Shown: positions 13,101 to 28,100 of the stretch, piece by piece | Numbering within the stretch: position 1 is the first letter of the stretch | Layout of the letters: every line of letters starts with the position of its first letter | NCBI GenBank assembly: GCA_935421135.1 | Contig: OW285188.1 | Coordinates: 11,822,733 to 11,886,732 of the forward strand | DNA length: 64,000 nt | Reading direction: 5' to 3' | Source of the DNA: Bugulina stolonifera | Lineage: Eukaryota > Bryozoa > Gymnolaemata > Cheilostomatida > Bugulidae | The notes under the pieces: model-generated | Seen by the model: only the letters and a program-made list of their open reading frames with translations | Databases searched by the model: none | Told to the model about the DNA's origin: nothing | Program-made: the position numbers and the translations under genes

Positions 13101-16100
13101 TTATGTTCTATTATTGTTATGACGTTGAGTGACAGACAGGTGTGACGAGTAGGCTGTATAGTACAACCATATTTTAGTACTATTGTTTTTGGCCCCAATA
13201 GGGATGAGACAGAATTTTTCCTAGAAACAGAAATATCATCTGTATAATGACACATTTTGATGTGTACCTTGAATTATCTGTCTGAGGCTGTTATTGGGAG
13301 GGGTCTACCAGGCCCCTTTACCGCCATATAAGTAAAACTCAAACTAGTTTCTTGGCTGTATAATAAAGGGATTATGTGGGTCAAAATACGCTAGTGCTAT
13401 TTACTACAAGTAAAAAGGGCCTGTCAAAACAAACAGTAGTGAACTTTTGATAGTAGTAGTATTGATGTTATAATGATATAATGTGGCATTAGGTTATGTA
13501 AATATGGTATCAGTTCTTTATAATAATAGTACTAATCTGGTATGCATTTGTTTTTGTATACATGTATATCCGATATCTGTGTCTCATATTGGCATATTAT
13601 ATTTTAGGTGATTGTCCGATTTGAAGTGTTACCCAACAATGCTACTGCTAATGTTGACTATTTCTTCACATCTAATAATGTTATATTATTCGAAGGCGAG
13701 AGTTCCAAACAGGTATCTAAATAAAGAAGTGTTTACTTTTTACCTTCTAATTATGCAATGTGTTTTTTACACAAACATATAAGTTCAATCTGTCCATGTA
13801 CGTGTATGTGCATATTATACACTTTTTTATCTGATAAATTGGTTTACATACATTGTATCTTAAACATATGAAACTTCTAGTAAGAAGATGTTTTTGCGTG
13901 CAACAATTCAATAGTTGGAGGTTTACATATGGGCTCAAAAATTATTTCTAGCATCATAACTATTCGGATTTATCTTCTCTTTGTTTCAGATGCCCATTTA
14001 TATAAGTGATGACGGTTTCCCAGAGTTGGGTGAGACATTCACAGTGCGGTTAATGCCATTTGTAACAGGAGGGGCAACTCTCGGAGAGCTTACAGAATGC
14101 CTGGTGGTTATCCAGCCCTCAGATGACCCTTATGGTGTATTTGGTGAGAACATTGACATCATGTCATTAATTATTTTACGTAGATGATTAAATAGCTTTA
14201 TAATAAATTAAATCAAATTTCAAATATTTCTAGTATCATGGCATGATTTATCGGTGAAATTTACATGCAATTCTCAATAACTAAATTAACATATTAATTT
14301 GTGAATCATGGTACATGTTTAATCAAACTTCAAAAATTCAATTTTATGAAAAATCAGTCAAACGTATAAAATGGTGATTTATCTTCGATTTCACACACTT
14401 ATAAGGTCAGTTTTGTGGCGGTTTGCAGAGTTTTCCTCTCCACTGCTGGCAGTTGATGAGCCGTCAGACGACCTTCACCAGGTGGACATTAGAGTGAACA
14501 GACTGGGTGGCACTATGAATATTGTAGCTCTCCAGTGGACGGCCACCCTTGACCACCAAGGTATAGCATATCGTATTCATGTAATGTCATAAAATAGAGA
14601 TTTTTCTGTCGGCAAGGCAGCCATTCGTTACCATTAGATATTTATGCTATTTTACTGCCTTTCTTGAACTGTTGTGTTTAATTTTTCTTCGAAAGAATAC
14701 TGTTTCTGCTGTGACAGTAATAGCATGAACCAATGAATGAAGGTTTTATTTGGTAAACTATAATTTACAGAAATTGATATACACGCACTTAGTGGGACAT
14801 CTACGAATAGTGATTGTAATTAATATCAACCATATAATTAGAATGTACATAATTTGTTTACTCTTAGAGCTACTGGCAGACGAGGATATTGAGCCATCGT
14901 TTGGTACAATATACTTTAATTCAAACCAGCCCAGCCAAGTCATCCGAATTCATGTAAAAGCTGATTCAACGCCGGAACCGACTGAGGTAACGAAATTAAT
15001 GTAATTATGTTTTCATTAACTTGTTAGCTTTGTATGAGATTGATATATCCTTGTAACAATAATGACTAATGCATAGGTTTCCCTGTTCAGTTTTCAAATA
15101 CTGTTTGTTTTTCCTGTTGTAATGCTATTAGACAAAAGAAAGGATTGGACCCATTGCTGTCTGGAACATGTATGAAATGGCCTTTACTCCCTGAGAACAG
15201 AGTCCATGTAAATACTGAAATGTGATACCATGTTTGTCCTTTACAGCTGATAATTTTCAATCTGACTCACGCTACTAATGGAGGTCGTGTTGGATTAAAC
15301 CGACTATTCACACTGAGAATCCGTGCAAATGATAATCCTCATGGAACTGTTGAGTTTGCAGCAGAGAAGTTTGAGCTAACAGAAAGAGAGACAACTTCTT
15401 CTCAAAATGTTACTGTAGTCCGCAGGTTAGAAATCCGAACAATATTAACGTAATAATGAATAATCAAACTTTAGTAAATAATAATTAATAAAAATCAACT
15501 CTGTGTGTCATTTTGGCAGTATAAAGCTGAAAACACACAAGAGCGTTTCTGCTTGAGCGTTTTTTTAGCAAGCGTCAAACACTGCACATCTGAACGAGCG
15601 TTGCGTAGAGCGATTTGCCAATTAGCAAATGATGTTTTAGCTGTTATTCACTTTGCGACAACTCGCCTGTTTACGTTTACTCAATTTCTTTACCAGCCAA
15701 TCACTGGCAAGCGAATCACTTCAATGATGCTTCTGTTGACACGGCATTGGGGCCTAGGTGAAACTCGAGCGGCAAATTGGCCCAAAAACGCTTTCATGTA
15801 TTTCAAGCTGTAACAATAATCAATGTAGGGCAGTATCTTGTGAAAGAATTTTCACAATATTGATTTTTCAATAAAATGCTGACCAAAATTAATCGTGTCG
15901 TTCATTGATCATTTTAGTGTCTAAGTTTGTTAGTAATTTGTTCTCTTGCAGTGGAGGCACGTTTGGAGATGTGAGGGTATATTATAGTACAGCTATGATC
16001 GACATATCCGTGCTAGCCCAGGGTATCATACCCACAGACACCGAGTACCTGTGGTTCTATACTGACCCCCTTCTAGGCTATTCCAACACCTCTGGTTCTA

Positions 16101-19100
16101 TATTAGATAAATCAAACCAAGCCAACCCTCTCCAGGTACTTGCTCTGTTACTATATATAGTGGCTACACAGGAGTCATTTAACCAACAGATTCATGGCTA
16201 ATCACAGCGTTGTACATATTAATGTTTAGTACATGCAGCTCTACTGGGAATTGTGTGTATGCAAATTATACATATATTATAGTGTCTGCACGTTCAGTCG
16301 TCGTGGGTGTTCGTTCTTGTAATCTAGTTTCTTGGTCTCTTCACCCCTGAATGAGTCGTATCTAAACGATTTACAACTGTGAGGAAGCGCTGCAAAGGAA
16401 ACAATATTTATATATATTATTACACATGCTCAATCTACAAATAATGATTGTCTGATAATTTTGTGCCTAAGTTTTTTAAATACTCCTGTGTAATACAGAA
16501 ATATTGTTCATATTATGTATATAAATTGTTACATTGTACTGAAATACATTATATTATATGCATTTATAGTTACATATCTCCTCTATATTTGTATAAAAAT
16601 ACTAGTGGTCCAAATTGTATGTTATTGTGAAGTGTTGTGTGATTTCAAATTGCCGAAGGCAATGTTTCAATAGCAAATCAGTAAAAAACATATTATTGTA
16701 TCCTTTAAATTCAAAGATAATGTTGCTTGGAATCTTGTATAATATCAGGGAAACATAAAGAGTGATTGTTATATAAGCTATTACAGTTTGTGTAGTTTAC
16801 AATAATAAATATTTCGGATTGATTTAATGTTTTTGCAGGCATGTGCAGAGTTCTGCTTATTGGAGACAAACTGTGTCTCCTTCCAGATGAACCAGACGTC
16901 TCTGGTATGCTCTTGGTTTGAGGAGGTACCAATCGTACATGAGTCTGACTCATCTGGTCTTTTGACTTTCTACAACAAGGTACTACAGCTATTGGCATAT
17001 TATATTCTATAACGCTATATAGTTACATGGTCTATGATACTTCTATATGATAATACGGACACTATAGAATTCAATCTATTTATGCTAAAACTGAAAAGAT
17101 AAAATGGTACATGTACATATATGTAAAATGTAAATGTTTATGTAGACGTCTATGTAATCTGTGAGACTGTGAGTCTGTCTGCCTGAAGTCTTTAACTGTA
17201 TGTTGAATGATGCTATTTTTATATCAACAATAAGTTTGTTGCTGTGCTACATGTAAGTCTATGAGCTTTTTCGTGGATAAACAGTATTATTGACAAAAAA
17301 TATTTGCTCATCTCATATGCATGTATTTATAACCTAAAAGTTCACCTAGTCTAAAAAAAATTGCACACCTTTACCTTTTACCTTCCTAATTCCGCCTCTC
17401 ATACCGAAACTAGTCATCTCGGCTCTGTATGGTAACTTGGCAACAAGCCAAATTTAATCAAATCTGTAATTGCTCACATTACTTGTATAGTTACATTACA
17501 ATGCTTGGTATCTATGCTAGTGAAGGTTATTATTGTTTGTTAAATGTAGTTTAACCTCTCAAGAGATCTCAAAATTGGATTTACAGGAAACTGTTTTCTA
17601 GTCACGGACTTTGCGTCCATGTTTAAAATAACTTGATGTGTGTATAAATAAATATATTGTTTGTTGGATACAGTTAGGCATGCAGCGAGTTAGCTTTGAT
17701 TAGAGCAAAAAATTTTCTTATAATATTTTATGTTGTTAAATTTAGTAGCATTTTGTTAGTGTTGGAACACTAGGGACTGTTTTGTTTTATTTCTAGAAAC
17801 TGAAGTAGAAATAATTATAGTTCCTCTTTATTGTTGTTACCAATAAGGAAATTTTATTTTGTTAGAAAATTAAGTCTGTCACAGATGTTGGTTATTATTA
17901 TATTAATCTATCAAACTAGACATTGCTTCAAGGCTAAACCTATCCAGATTAACGCAGGAAATATTCTATTTACTGGTGTTCTTGAAGCTTCCCTATAGAA
18001 ACGATGGTGGGCTTAGTTGAATGCCTGCAGTGTAAAAATTATAGTTTTCAAACGACGAATGGATTTTTGAAAAGAATTCTATTAAATTTTAATACATACA
18101 CGTACATGTACATAATATAAGGAATTGGAATATTGTCTTTGGTTTATGAATAACAAATGTCAAATGAGATATTTGCTTTAAACGCAATAACTCCGTTGGT
18201 GTTCTTTACATAATGGCTTTTCTTGTGTGTCACTACAAAAGTGAATACCACCCTACAAGGTTGAAGGCATATTATCCAAACTAAAACTGTCCATAGTCCA
18301 TGTACATAATATAGGCCCTATATTGCACATGTACATGTACATGTACATAATATAGGCCCTATATACATGTATATGTACATGTACATGTACATAATATAGG
18401 CCCTATATACATGTACATGTACATGTACATGTACATAATATAGGCCCTATATACATGTACATGTACATGTACATGTACATAATATAGGCCCTATATACAT
18501 ATACATGTACATGTACATGTACATGTACATAATATAGGCCCTATATACATATATATGTACATGTACATGTACATGTACATGTACATGTACATGTACATGT
18601 ACATAATATAGGCCCTATATTGTACATGTACGTATACATAATAATAGGCCCTATATACATGTACATAGAGATGTTTAACTGGCATGTACTTCAACAACAA
18701 CTGCATGTGAATCTAGAAAAAAATTTAGAAATTGATAAAATGATGGTGGCGTTGTTCTCTATGATTGGATTTCAGGAAAGTGTTTATAATTAATATGATT
18801 TTCGTTTTGATTCACTCTCTGACCTCGTATACAGGTGGATGGTAGGGTCAGCAGTGTGTATAACAGTCAGGCCCAATCAGAGACTGATTATCGTTCAATG
18901 ACCACTGGCTCTACAGTTATACCAGACGGTCAGTCGTCTGCACAGCTCCAAATATCCGTGCTTGCAGATTTCCTCCCGGAATTAGATGAACAGTTTCATA
19001 TTATACTGAATGGTAGGTGGCTAGGTGGTTAAGTGCTAGACAGTATTAAAGGGACCATAGTACTACGTCCTACACTACCAGCTGCACTGCATGTACTTTA

Positions 19101-22100
19101 CTTATTATATGAGAAGGTGTATTTATGGGATGTCTGGGGAATTAAATGTGACTTTACATGATATATTTCACGTTTTAATTATAGTTTTACTTTGCAGTAT
19201 TAATAGAACACTTCCTTGACGTCTGTCTGGTGTATAAATCTTTATTGAAGTCGATTATTTGGCTTATGCAACTCATTTTATTAAAGCTTTACAGAACGGG
19301 CATGACTTGCAGCACTATGTTCAACTATTCAAAGAGATGATTTAATTATATTAATTTATGGGTTAACTCTCCTCAAAACCCTATTTCTTTCCGTGTAAAT
19401 ACTAAAGACTATACATAGTGCAACATACACTGATATACATGTAATATAGTAGGCCCCTATGTGTGATATTTGCTGTAAACACTAAACGTTTGGTGTAACA
19501 TTGTGACTACATTGTGTTTTTGTATGTATGTATTATGATGTATATATTATTGTATATTATGTGTGTGTTTGTGTCTGTCTACAGGAGTTGAACTTCTCTC
19601 AGGGTCTGTTGATCGTCAGGTTAATGAACCAACTTTAGGAAAGAGAACAACAGCCACTGCTATTATTAGGTGCGTAGCTTCAACTTAATAGAATCCTGGG
19701 CTCATTGATATTGTGTATTCAGCCTATCGATAGCCTGTGACCTGGTAGAACATTGATACTCCAGCCGAGTCTGAATTAAAGCTTACCTCCCTTTAAATAC
19801 AGACAGAATTATAAACAATTCAGATTGAGGTGCACCATACACGACATCTATGCAATGGTAGTAGTAATATGATAACATTTTGACGCACGCAGAAGATGGG
19901 TAACAAATGGTACGATGGATAATTTTATTCAGATTCTGTTTTACCCTGTACATATATGCAATACATGACGTAATGCATGTTATTTGTAATGTGTAACCTA
20001 TAGTCTACACTCGATATCCCTCAATGCCGAGGTTCTTTTATAGTTATATACATTGTATTATCATCATCATGTACTATGTCTGCACCAATTCAGGTATAAT
20101 GACAATGCTAATGGCATGGTGAGAATATACAGCAGGGATCCAAGAGCTCTAGATGGAGGACAGACTGTGTATGTGGAGGAGAGGGAGCACTTTTCTGTAG
20201 AGCTCATTGTAGAGCGTACAGGTAAGTGGAAGTGAAACTTTGTTGCATCGTTTTATTTTAAATTTTGATTGAAAAAGCTTAATGAATGTTGCAGGTTCAT
20301 GGATAGTAGCTTATGCTCTATTTATATGTAAATTGTCTTATGTAGGGGGAACTATTGGAGACATAGCAGTATCCTGGTTTATTGATATAGCATCTAGTAA
20401 TGCTTCCCGTGATACGGACTATATAGCTGACGGCGCTACGCTGACTTTCGCAGCTGGGGAAGATGTTAGAGGTGAGAAACTTGGGATAAAAACTTTTTAA
20501 AACATATTTTGTGCATACTGTGTTGCCCTTTTGATCAATATACGAATACCCATATAATGCGCTTTAGTCACATAATGTGTTTACAAAGTATGGTTCTATG
20601 TTTACCCAAAGGTGAAGGTAAGATGTATATGTATATAATATTCACAAAGATAGTAGAAGGTAGAATAGTGGAAGTATTGTCACCATTCAATTAGCTTGAA
20701 ATGAAAACCATGTCAGGTATAGGATGAAAGGGGGAACAAATCCAAAATCTGAGCATAATTTTTCAGGGACAGGAACTTCTCATACTACTGTACCTTCTAC
20801 ACTCTGTATAGGCGTATGCATGGTGCACTCTAGCATGCATCCACAGACCATTTATCTGTCTGCAGGCTTTCGTCTTCTCGTTCACTAAGCTGATCATGTT
20901 ATCTCTTCTGCATGGCTTTATTAAAAATCAATATTTTAAATCATGCACATTAACGTGTCTGTTGTGACAAAAAATTCATTAGATAACATTTAAAAATTTT
21001 AACATTTTACTTCAGTTATTTGGTGAACAATGCTAGTCACATGACTTGCGTTACTCAACTTTGGCATGATTCCGGTGATATTTCAATTTAGAATTTACAA
21101 TGTATTCTAAAATATTTAGACAGTAAGACTAAGCTCTTGGGGTTGTTTACGAGATGATGTTATTATCCTGTATTCTTAGTTATTACAATCGGTATCCAAG
21201 ATGACGATGTTCCTGAATATGATGAGCTCCTAGTTGTTCAGCTCACAGACCCAGAAGGGGGCGCTCTGCTAGACACCCGCAGTAAAGTGAATGTTGTAAT
21301 ACAAGCCAATGATAACGTAGCTGGAATCATTGGTTTCACTTCAAGTTCTTACATTGCTAAAGAAGGTATGTGGCAGCGTAGATAATCATTGGAGTGTTTC
21401 ATGAGTTTTTAGTGCTTTATGAATATCTGAGTCAGTTTCCAAAAAACTATTTTATTTAAAAATTGAACTCTAACTGAACTTGTAATGTGATATGAGGAGA
21501 GGTGGTGGTGGGGGTGAATTCTCATTAAGTCTTTCAGTTAATTGCTAATGGGTTTAGTCATGCGGGTGTCATCGCTATTATATTCTGTGATGAGATAACT
21601 CATTCGTTGATTAGTCCAGGCACGCTCTGATTGATTTAGCTGATGTGCCGACTGACGATCAATTAGTTACATCATAATCTCCATCATCTCATGTCATGAC
21701 TGACCGATGCACACCTATCGCTTTCTTATCATGTATGAAAATTCTATTTAAAAAAGCGGAAAGTGGAATTGATTTGAACAATACTTAATCAATTGGTTGT
21801 AAAATTTACCACCACATAACTGATTTTTCGCAGAACATTGTTATCTCAATATTCTTTCTGGCGTAGAACATACCCCATCAAAGCTATCAAAGTAGTAAGC
21901 CTTGCGGCGTTGACTAAATTGTACTTCTCTTGAGATTTGGTGTTTTTTGAAGGTCATTCAGAGGTTGTCAACAGTAGCATCGTAACATTCCGTAGCCTGG
22001 AAAAGTTGTTTATGATACTATAATGATTCTGACATGTTTCAACATTCACATTTGGATATACTTGCATTGTGCTTAGGCTTCAAAGTTCAAGAAAGGATGA

Positions 22101-25100
22101 AATATGCATGTGTGGTCATAGATTTTCACATTAATATTGAGTAAATGTCGAAGAGATCCGTTTAATAAGGAAGCACTCAGCCATCTCTATGATGATGTGT
22201 GTCTTTTTATCAGTTGGTACGAATGAGTGAACGGATAATATGTTACCATTTACTTGGTTATTAACAGAAATATGTGAACCTTCGCTGTTATTCAGTTGTC
22301 TCCCCTCTTTATTAGGTGATACTATTGATATTGGGATATCACGAAGTCTACCAGCCGCAGGTATAGTATCTCTCATGTGGAGCATCGTTGGAGTGAATGG
22401 ACATGTTGTAGCAGACGCGTTTACACAGACCTCTGGCATGTTAATATTTCAGGAGGTGAGACTTCACTAAATTATCTTTACTATGTGTGTGGCCCTTGCA
22501 TCCGGAAGTCTAGGGTGCAAATCCCATGAGAGTCATCCATGGTGTCAGGGGCCCTATTCATTGGTTCTGTGTGTCATTAATCCTCTAACATATGCGACGG
22601 AGATTTCTTGAACTATAAATAGAGGAAACCATACCCCTTCAGATCCTTGTCTTTTTAAGTTGGGATTATTCATGGGAGATCTTGGAGTTGTGTGATCATG
22701 CTCTATACATTTCATTGCATTGTTACGAGCACTGCATCATGCTTACTGCTCAGATGATATCACTTGATTTTTTGCAAAATCTGATGAGAAAATACATGTA
22801 TGTACCTGTATATGCCTGCATATTGCTAGCTGTTGTGTACATGTACTGTATATATCTATCTATACCTTGTATACATTATTTGACCAATTCAATTAGTTTG
22901 TTTTTGGCAAACTAGCGATAAATTTCAAATGCATGTTACCAATTTTGTGTAGAAACATTGTATTAAAATACTCCATTGCAAAAAATTTCTTTGGAAAGTT
23001 TTCATTTCTACAAAATCTCGTTTTTATGAAATAGTTTATCAGACATTTAATGCTGTTTAAACTCACTAATTTCGAAGGTCATTTTCATGAGTTGTTCTTG
23101 ATACACATGTACTTTGTTACAGGTTCAGCAGTTGCAGACGATATCTGTTCATGTTATGGATGACGATCTTCCTGAAGTCAATGAAGAATATAGGATTATA
23201 ATATCTAATGTGTCTACAGCAGGCAAGTTATATAAGCATATTATATACATATATGGTATTTACTGGGCTAATAATAGACCTAGACGTCTGCACTGTCTTA
23301 TTATATTATCCAATGTAATTCAATTAGACTATTTGAGCTACGTGATTAGTTTTGTGCAATAACATATAGCATGTTCATTCGATCACACATAATATTCATG
23401 TAACCAAAGAGGCAGAAGTGAAAATACATGTAGATATGGGTGTATACTACACCATATATATACATGTACATGTAGATATGAGTGTATATATACATGTATA
23501 TATAGATGTAGTCGATATACATGTACATTTATTTACTTTTTGAAAATCCCAATTGCAGCAAGACTTGCGGAGTATGGCTCCAGCTTGGGGGTTATCCTCG
23601 GGTTGGCATACAGCTTACACATGCATTGGTTGACCTTTTGATCTGATATGAACTTTGATTTCTTTATCTACATGACTGTATGGTTACTGAAATTATTTTT
23701 TATGAATATTAATAATGTTATTTGTGATTTTTTCCGAGTAGGTATATCCAGGAGTGGAGGTGCTGCTACTGATCTCCACAGATCAACTGCCAGTATAACT
23801 GTGGAAGCTAGTAATAACCCACATGGTGTATTCAGTCTAGCCAGTAGCTCTTTAGACATCGAGTTAACAGAAGAACATGGTGACTCTGCGTATTTGGTGG
23901 TCGACAGGAAGTTTGGATCTATTGGTCAGTAATCAAATATTACCCTCATAGCTGTGCTAAATTTTAGTGCTAATTTGAACAGTTTGGTATATTCCATACT
24001 GTCTCGATAGCTACCGGTTGAAAGGGTGATACTTGATATTATTGGATGCCTGTGTTAGAAGTTATTTCTCTTGACTGTTAAAATACACATGGGAAGAAAA
24101 ATCTAAACTACATTTATATGTACATGTATATAAATAAACAATATGATTTGCTACAGTAAAAGTAACCTCAAATTGTGTTAACTACCCTAAAAGCAGATAC
24201 TGTTTTCAATTAATGTTTTTGATACTTTTATCTTGTTGGTAGGCTTGGTGAGGATATACTACACTGTCAGATCAGGTCACCTCAAGGAGATTACAGGTGA
24301 GCTGGAGGAGGCAACAGCTGGTACAGACTTTATCCCTACAGAAGGATACTTAGATATAGCAGACGGACAGAACTCTGGACACCTTTCTGTAAACATCACT
24401 GATGATTCCATACCAGAAATACAAGAGGTGTTCGTAGTTGAACTAACAGGTAATGTAATGATGTGCTAATGGACGTTAGCTAGACCTGTAGTCCGTCGAG
24501 TTACAATACCATGCCATGAGTAATTCACTTTGAGCTGGTATTGCTAAGTTTTGAACATTTTGCTATAGAACTATTTTTAAACTAAAATTGAAGGTTGACA
24601 AATTTTTTCACCAATTACTTTTCGTGCTACTCACTATGATACTGTGTCTAACAGGTGTGAAGTTACTGGAAGCTGCGGGTGGCACAAAGACTCCCCCTTT
24701 ACTTGGTTCAACTGATATTGTCACCGAGGTTTTCATTTCGGCAAATGATGGCACAAGGGGAGAATTAGAATTTCCAGAAGAATTCCATATACTGAAAGTT
24801 AATGAAAGTGCCAGACAGGTCGAAGTTCAAGTTCAGCGCGCATATGGCACCTACGGTGATGTATCGGTGTTTATCTATTCTCAGACCAATCAAAATGCAC
24901 TGCTTGGACAAGATTATAACTTTAAGGCTCTTGAACTAGCATTTGGCCCCGGTGAGAAATCAAAAGCTGTGATCGTTCACATCCTTGATGATGATATTCC
25001 AGAAGCTGATGAAATCTTCGAGCTTGTTTTAGCCAGCCCTAAGGGAGGTGCCACTCTAGGCCAGCATCATACTGCTCAAATATATATTAATGAAAATGAT

Positions 25101-28100
25101 GGTGCGGGCGGCACAGTTCAGTTTTCGTCCAATGATACTTTGTTCTTACAGGAAACCTTTACCTCTAATGGCTTTCCTACTTTCTCTGACATCAAGCTAA
25201 TAAGAGGCCCTGGTATTTTTGGTCAAATTGAGTTGACGTATACGATTGTCAATTCGGAAGGCATTCAAACCAGTGATGTTGAACCTTCCAACGGTACCAT
25301 AAAATTCCTGAACTTGCAGCAGAGTGCCCTGATTACTCTGTCTGCTTTAGACGATTCTATCCCAGAGTTTGCGGAGCAGCTGACTATTAGACTGCAGTCT
25401 CAGTATGCTTTCTTTCTCGGGGACATAATCGAAAAGGAAATTGTCATATCAGCCAGTGACTATCCAAACGGTCTACTAAGTATTGGATTGTCCAATGGAA
25501 CTAGTGAATTAGAGGTTGAAGAATCTGGTAACTCAACGGTTATCTGTGAAGTAACTCGTTCTGGAGGCTTGTTTGGAAAAGTTTCTGCTACTATTCATAC
25601 CGTTTCACAGACGGCCTCTGCCGACTTTGGTGAGAATATCTTTGTCTCCCCATTACAGTTCTTCGACGAAGAGGCCATTGGATATTGTTCATCAGGTGAT
25701 TATCTCTTGGTTCTGAACAGTGGATCTTCCAAACTGCTGAAGTTTGGCGGAATGTATCAACTTCTATCAAATTTACAACACGCTAATGAAGTAATCAAAT
25801 GCGTAGCGTATCAATATTCAAGACGTGATTATTTCATTGTGATCAGTCGAGATGAGGTAATAATGTATGCAGTGTCAGAAGACGGTACGTTAACCTCATC
25901 AGACAGATTGTCCCAAGTAAATGCAGTTGATGGAATTTATTTTCAGAGCAATGATAAAATATTTGTTTCGATGTTGACTGCCAGTATTGATAATTCGGAA
26001 TATACTCTGCAGACTTATTCAGTAGACGGTGATCAGTTGTTGATGACTGATCATCGATTAGGTTTCTCATCTTTTACAGCAATAGAAACCATTGCTAATT
26101 TTGTATGCGTTGCTCAAGCACAGAACATAAAAGTATATCGGGTAACAGGAGGCAGTTGGACTTTACAGCAAACATTGCAAACCGGTATGGTAAAAGATAT
26201 TGCTGTTGGACAGGAGGCAAATCAGGTTATATTGGTGGTTGCTGTTGAAGACGCAGTCCGTCTTTATCGGAAAGACGGTACGTCATTTGTTCTGGTGAAA
26301 GAGGCCACTTTTGTAGGGGTTGAAACTGTTAGCGGGTTCAGTCTAAGGAACAGCCTCCTGATTCTTGTATTAGCAACATCTGAGTCCTACATTCTACGCA
26401 CTGATCTCACCATAGCCTGGAAAGGTAATGTTAGCGAGAATATGATACCAGTGAAGAGCTCTCCGCATACAGATGATAGCACTCTGATCGGAGTGTTTGG
26501 TGAAAGAAGCTCTATAAATGTGGTGGCATCACTTGACCAGCCTGACTATATTCCAAGGTGACTAGACAAATTATTTGTCAATCAAATTGATAGCTTCGTC
26601 CTTTTCGCTATTGTGAACTATTTTAATATGGCCGTGTTGTGCTTAACCTTTCTTCGATAATTTGTTATGTTTAAAAATTTTCAAGTTATTATTCTTGTTT
26701 AAACACTTGCAAATATAGCCAAGTCTCTGATACTCAGTGTACCTCGCCTAAATGTTGAATAGTTTGCTCTGTTCTCCAGCTTCCAGAACACTTGGCCACT
26801 AATTCAAACTTGCTTTGTTTTGATTTGACGTCATATTTTTATAGAATGGTTCAAGTGAATTTCTTAGAAGGAGAGAACAAGAAATATGTCTCTATCCCGC
26901 TACTTGATGATGACATACCTGAGGATACAGAATCATTCCATATAAGATTAGACAAGCCAACTGGTGGCGCTACTATAGGGGAAGACAACTCTGTGACTGT
27001 CAGCATACTATCCAATGATAATGCCCATGGAGCTATTCAATTTTCTCAGGTAATTAAAGATGAGAAGAAAGTTTGCTGCTATAGTTATTTTATATCCTAC
27101 TTTTGCTGTTAGCCATAGCCCAAGATCCAGATACCGGCCATTGGCTGGCTCAGCGCTACAACAACAAACCACCTTCCACCTTAGTTCAGTATTCCTGAGT
27201 TCAACATCATATGTGTTATTGCACAGTTTTTACATACTGTATAACGTTGAACATTCGATCACTTTGAGATTTTCGCTACAAAGTATCTAGTTGGTTGTAG
27301 ATAAGTCACAGTTGTGTTTTCTTGTAGACTATTGAACATAAAGTTACCTTGTAATGTTTGTAGGATTCAATGCAGTTAGTCGCAGAAGAGGAATCGTTTG
27401 ACTCGTTAGTGCAGTTTACTCTTAGACGACTTGGTGGTACACATGGTATCGTATCCGTACAATGGATAGCTTCCGCTAACCACAATTTCTCCTCTGATAT
27501 TTCACCAACTAGAGGCATAGTAAGCTCTGCTTATATTCATTCAGAGTATCATAATGTTGTGCACACACATTTACTGTACATGTATGTCTGCATTTGATGG
27601 TGCCATTATTTTCAGAGTTCAATTAATTCACAATTACACTCTTGACCTTATACTTTTCTAGCTAATTTCCGTTGAAAAAAATGTAACTCTTCTTTAGAAA
27701 AGCAGGAAAGAGAATGGAATTTTAGCCTTGATTCTTTAATTTGACTATCATAGATTGTTCTGTTCCAATAGATTGTAATGGGAGTGAATCTTGCTCTGAA
27801 ATTATTACATGTATTATGCCTGATTTCAGTATGTCGCAGGTCTATAATTACCTCTTCTTGATGTGTAGGTACAGTTTAGCCCAGGACAAGACATTGCACA
27901 GTTGGGTATCACAGTTAGAGCTGACGATACTGCTGAGAATAGTGAATTGATAAATATAACGCTGATAGAGATAGTGGATGCTGGTACACCTCTACCCGAC
28001 AGAGGAGCAACTCTAGGTGCGTGCTGGTTATGTTAGCCTCCTCTTGTAATATCTGATCAATAAATTTAACAAGTTATAATTATTCTCTTGTTTCATTGTA

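Larger units (their letters stand above)
1437..16135 (+). other. ADGRV1: first Calx-beta block (about 7-8 repeats)
   Basis: Exons 1437-1651, 2080-2321, 2616-2870, 3075-3212, 8571-8840, 9088-9291, 11421-11538, 11655-11939, 12375-12547, 13608-13712, 13990-14143, 14429-14560, 14868-14986, 15247-15425, 15952-16135. Calx-beta repeats are recognised by the recurring core D-D-x-x-P-E-x-x-E-x-F, then GGAxLG, then a 'NDDPYGVF'-type start of the next repeat. Examples are REDDIPEADEYFIVEL in exon 11655-11939 and SDDGFPELGETFTVRL in exon 13990-14143. The conserved acidic residues are known Ca2+ ligands in this family. Repeats are split over two or three exons with varied intron phases. Confidence 0.9.
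18835..25630 (+). other. ADGRV1: second Calx-beta block (about 6 repeats)
   Basis: Exons 18835-19012, 19585-19669, 20094-20221, 20346-20471, 21180-21365, 22316-22455, 23123-23222, 23742-23924, 24243-24449 and the first half of 24655-26557. Cores include QDDDVPEYDELLVVQL, MDDDLPEVNEEYRI, TDDSIPEIQEVFVVEL, LDDDIPEADEIFELVL and LDDSIPEFAEQLTI. The exon 23123-23222 donor is GC (AG|GCAAGT); the frame requires it, because the next exon begins GT at 23742 and completes a Gly codon. Confidence 0.9.

Noticed and set aside
18491..18706. Tyr/Met repeat frame on the minus strand
   Set aside because: Translation of the TACATG microsatellite.
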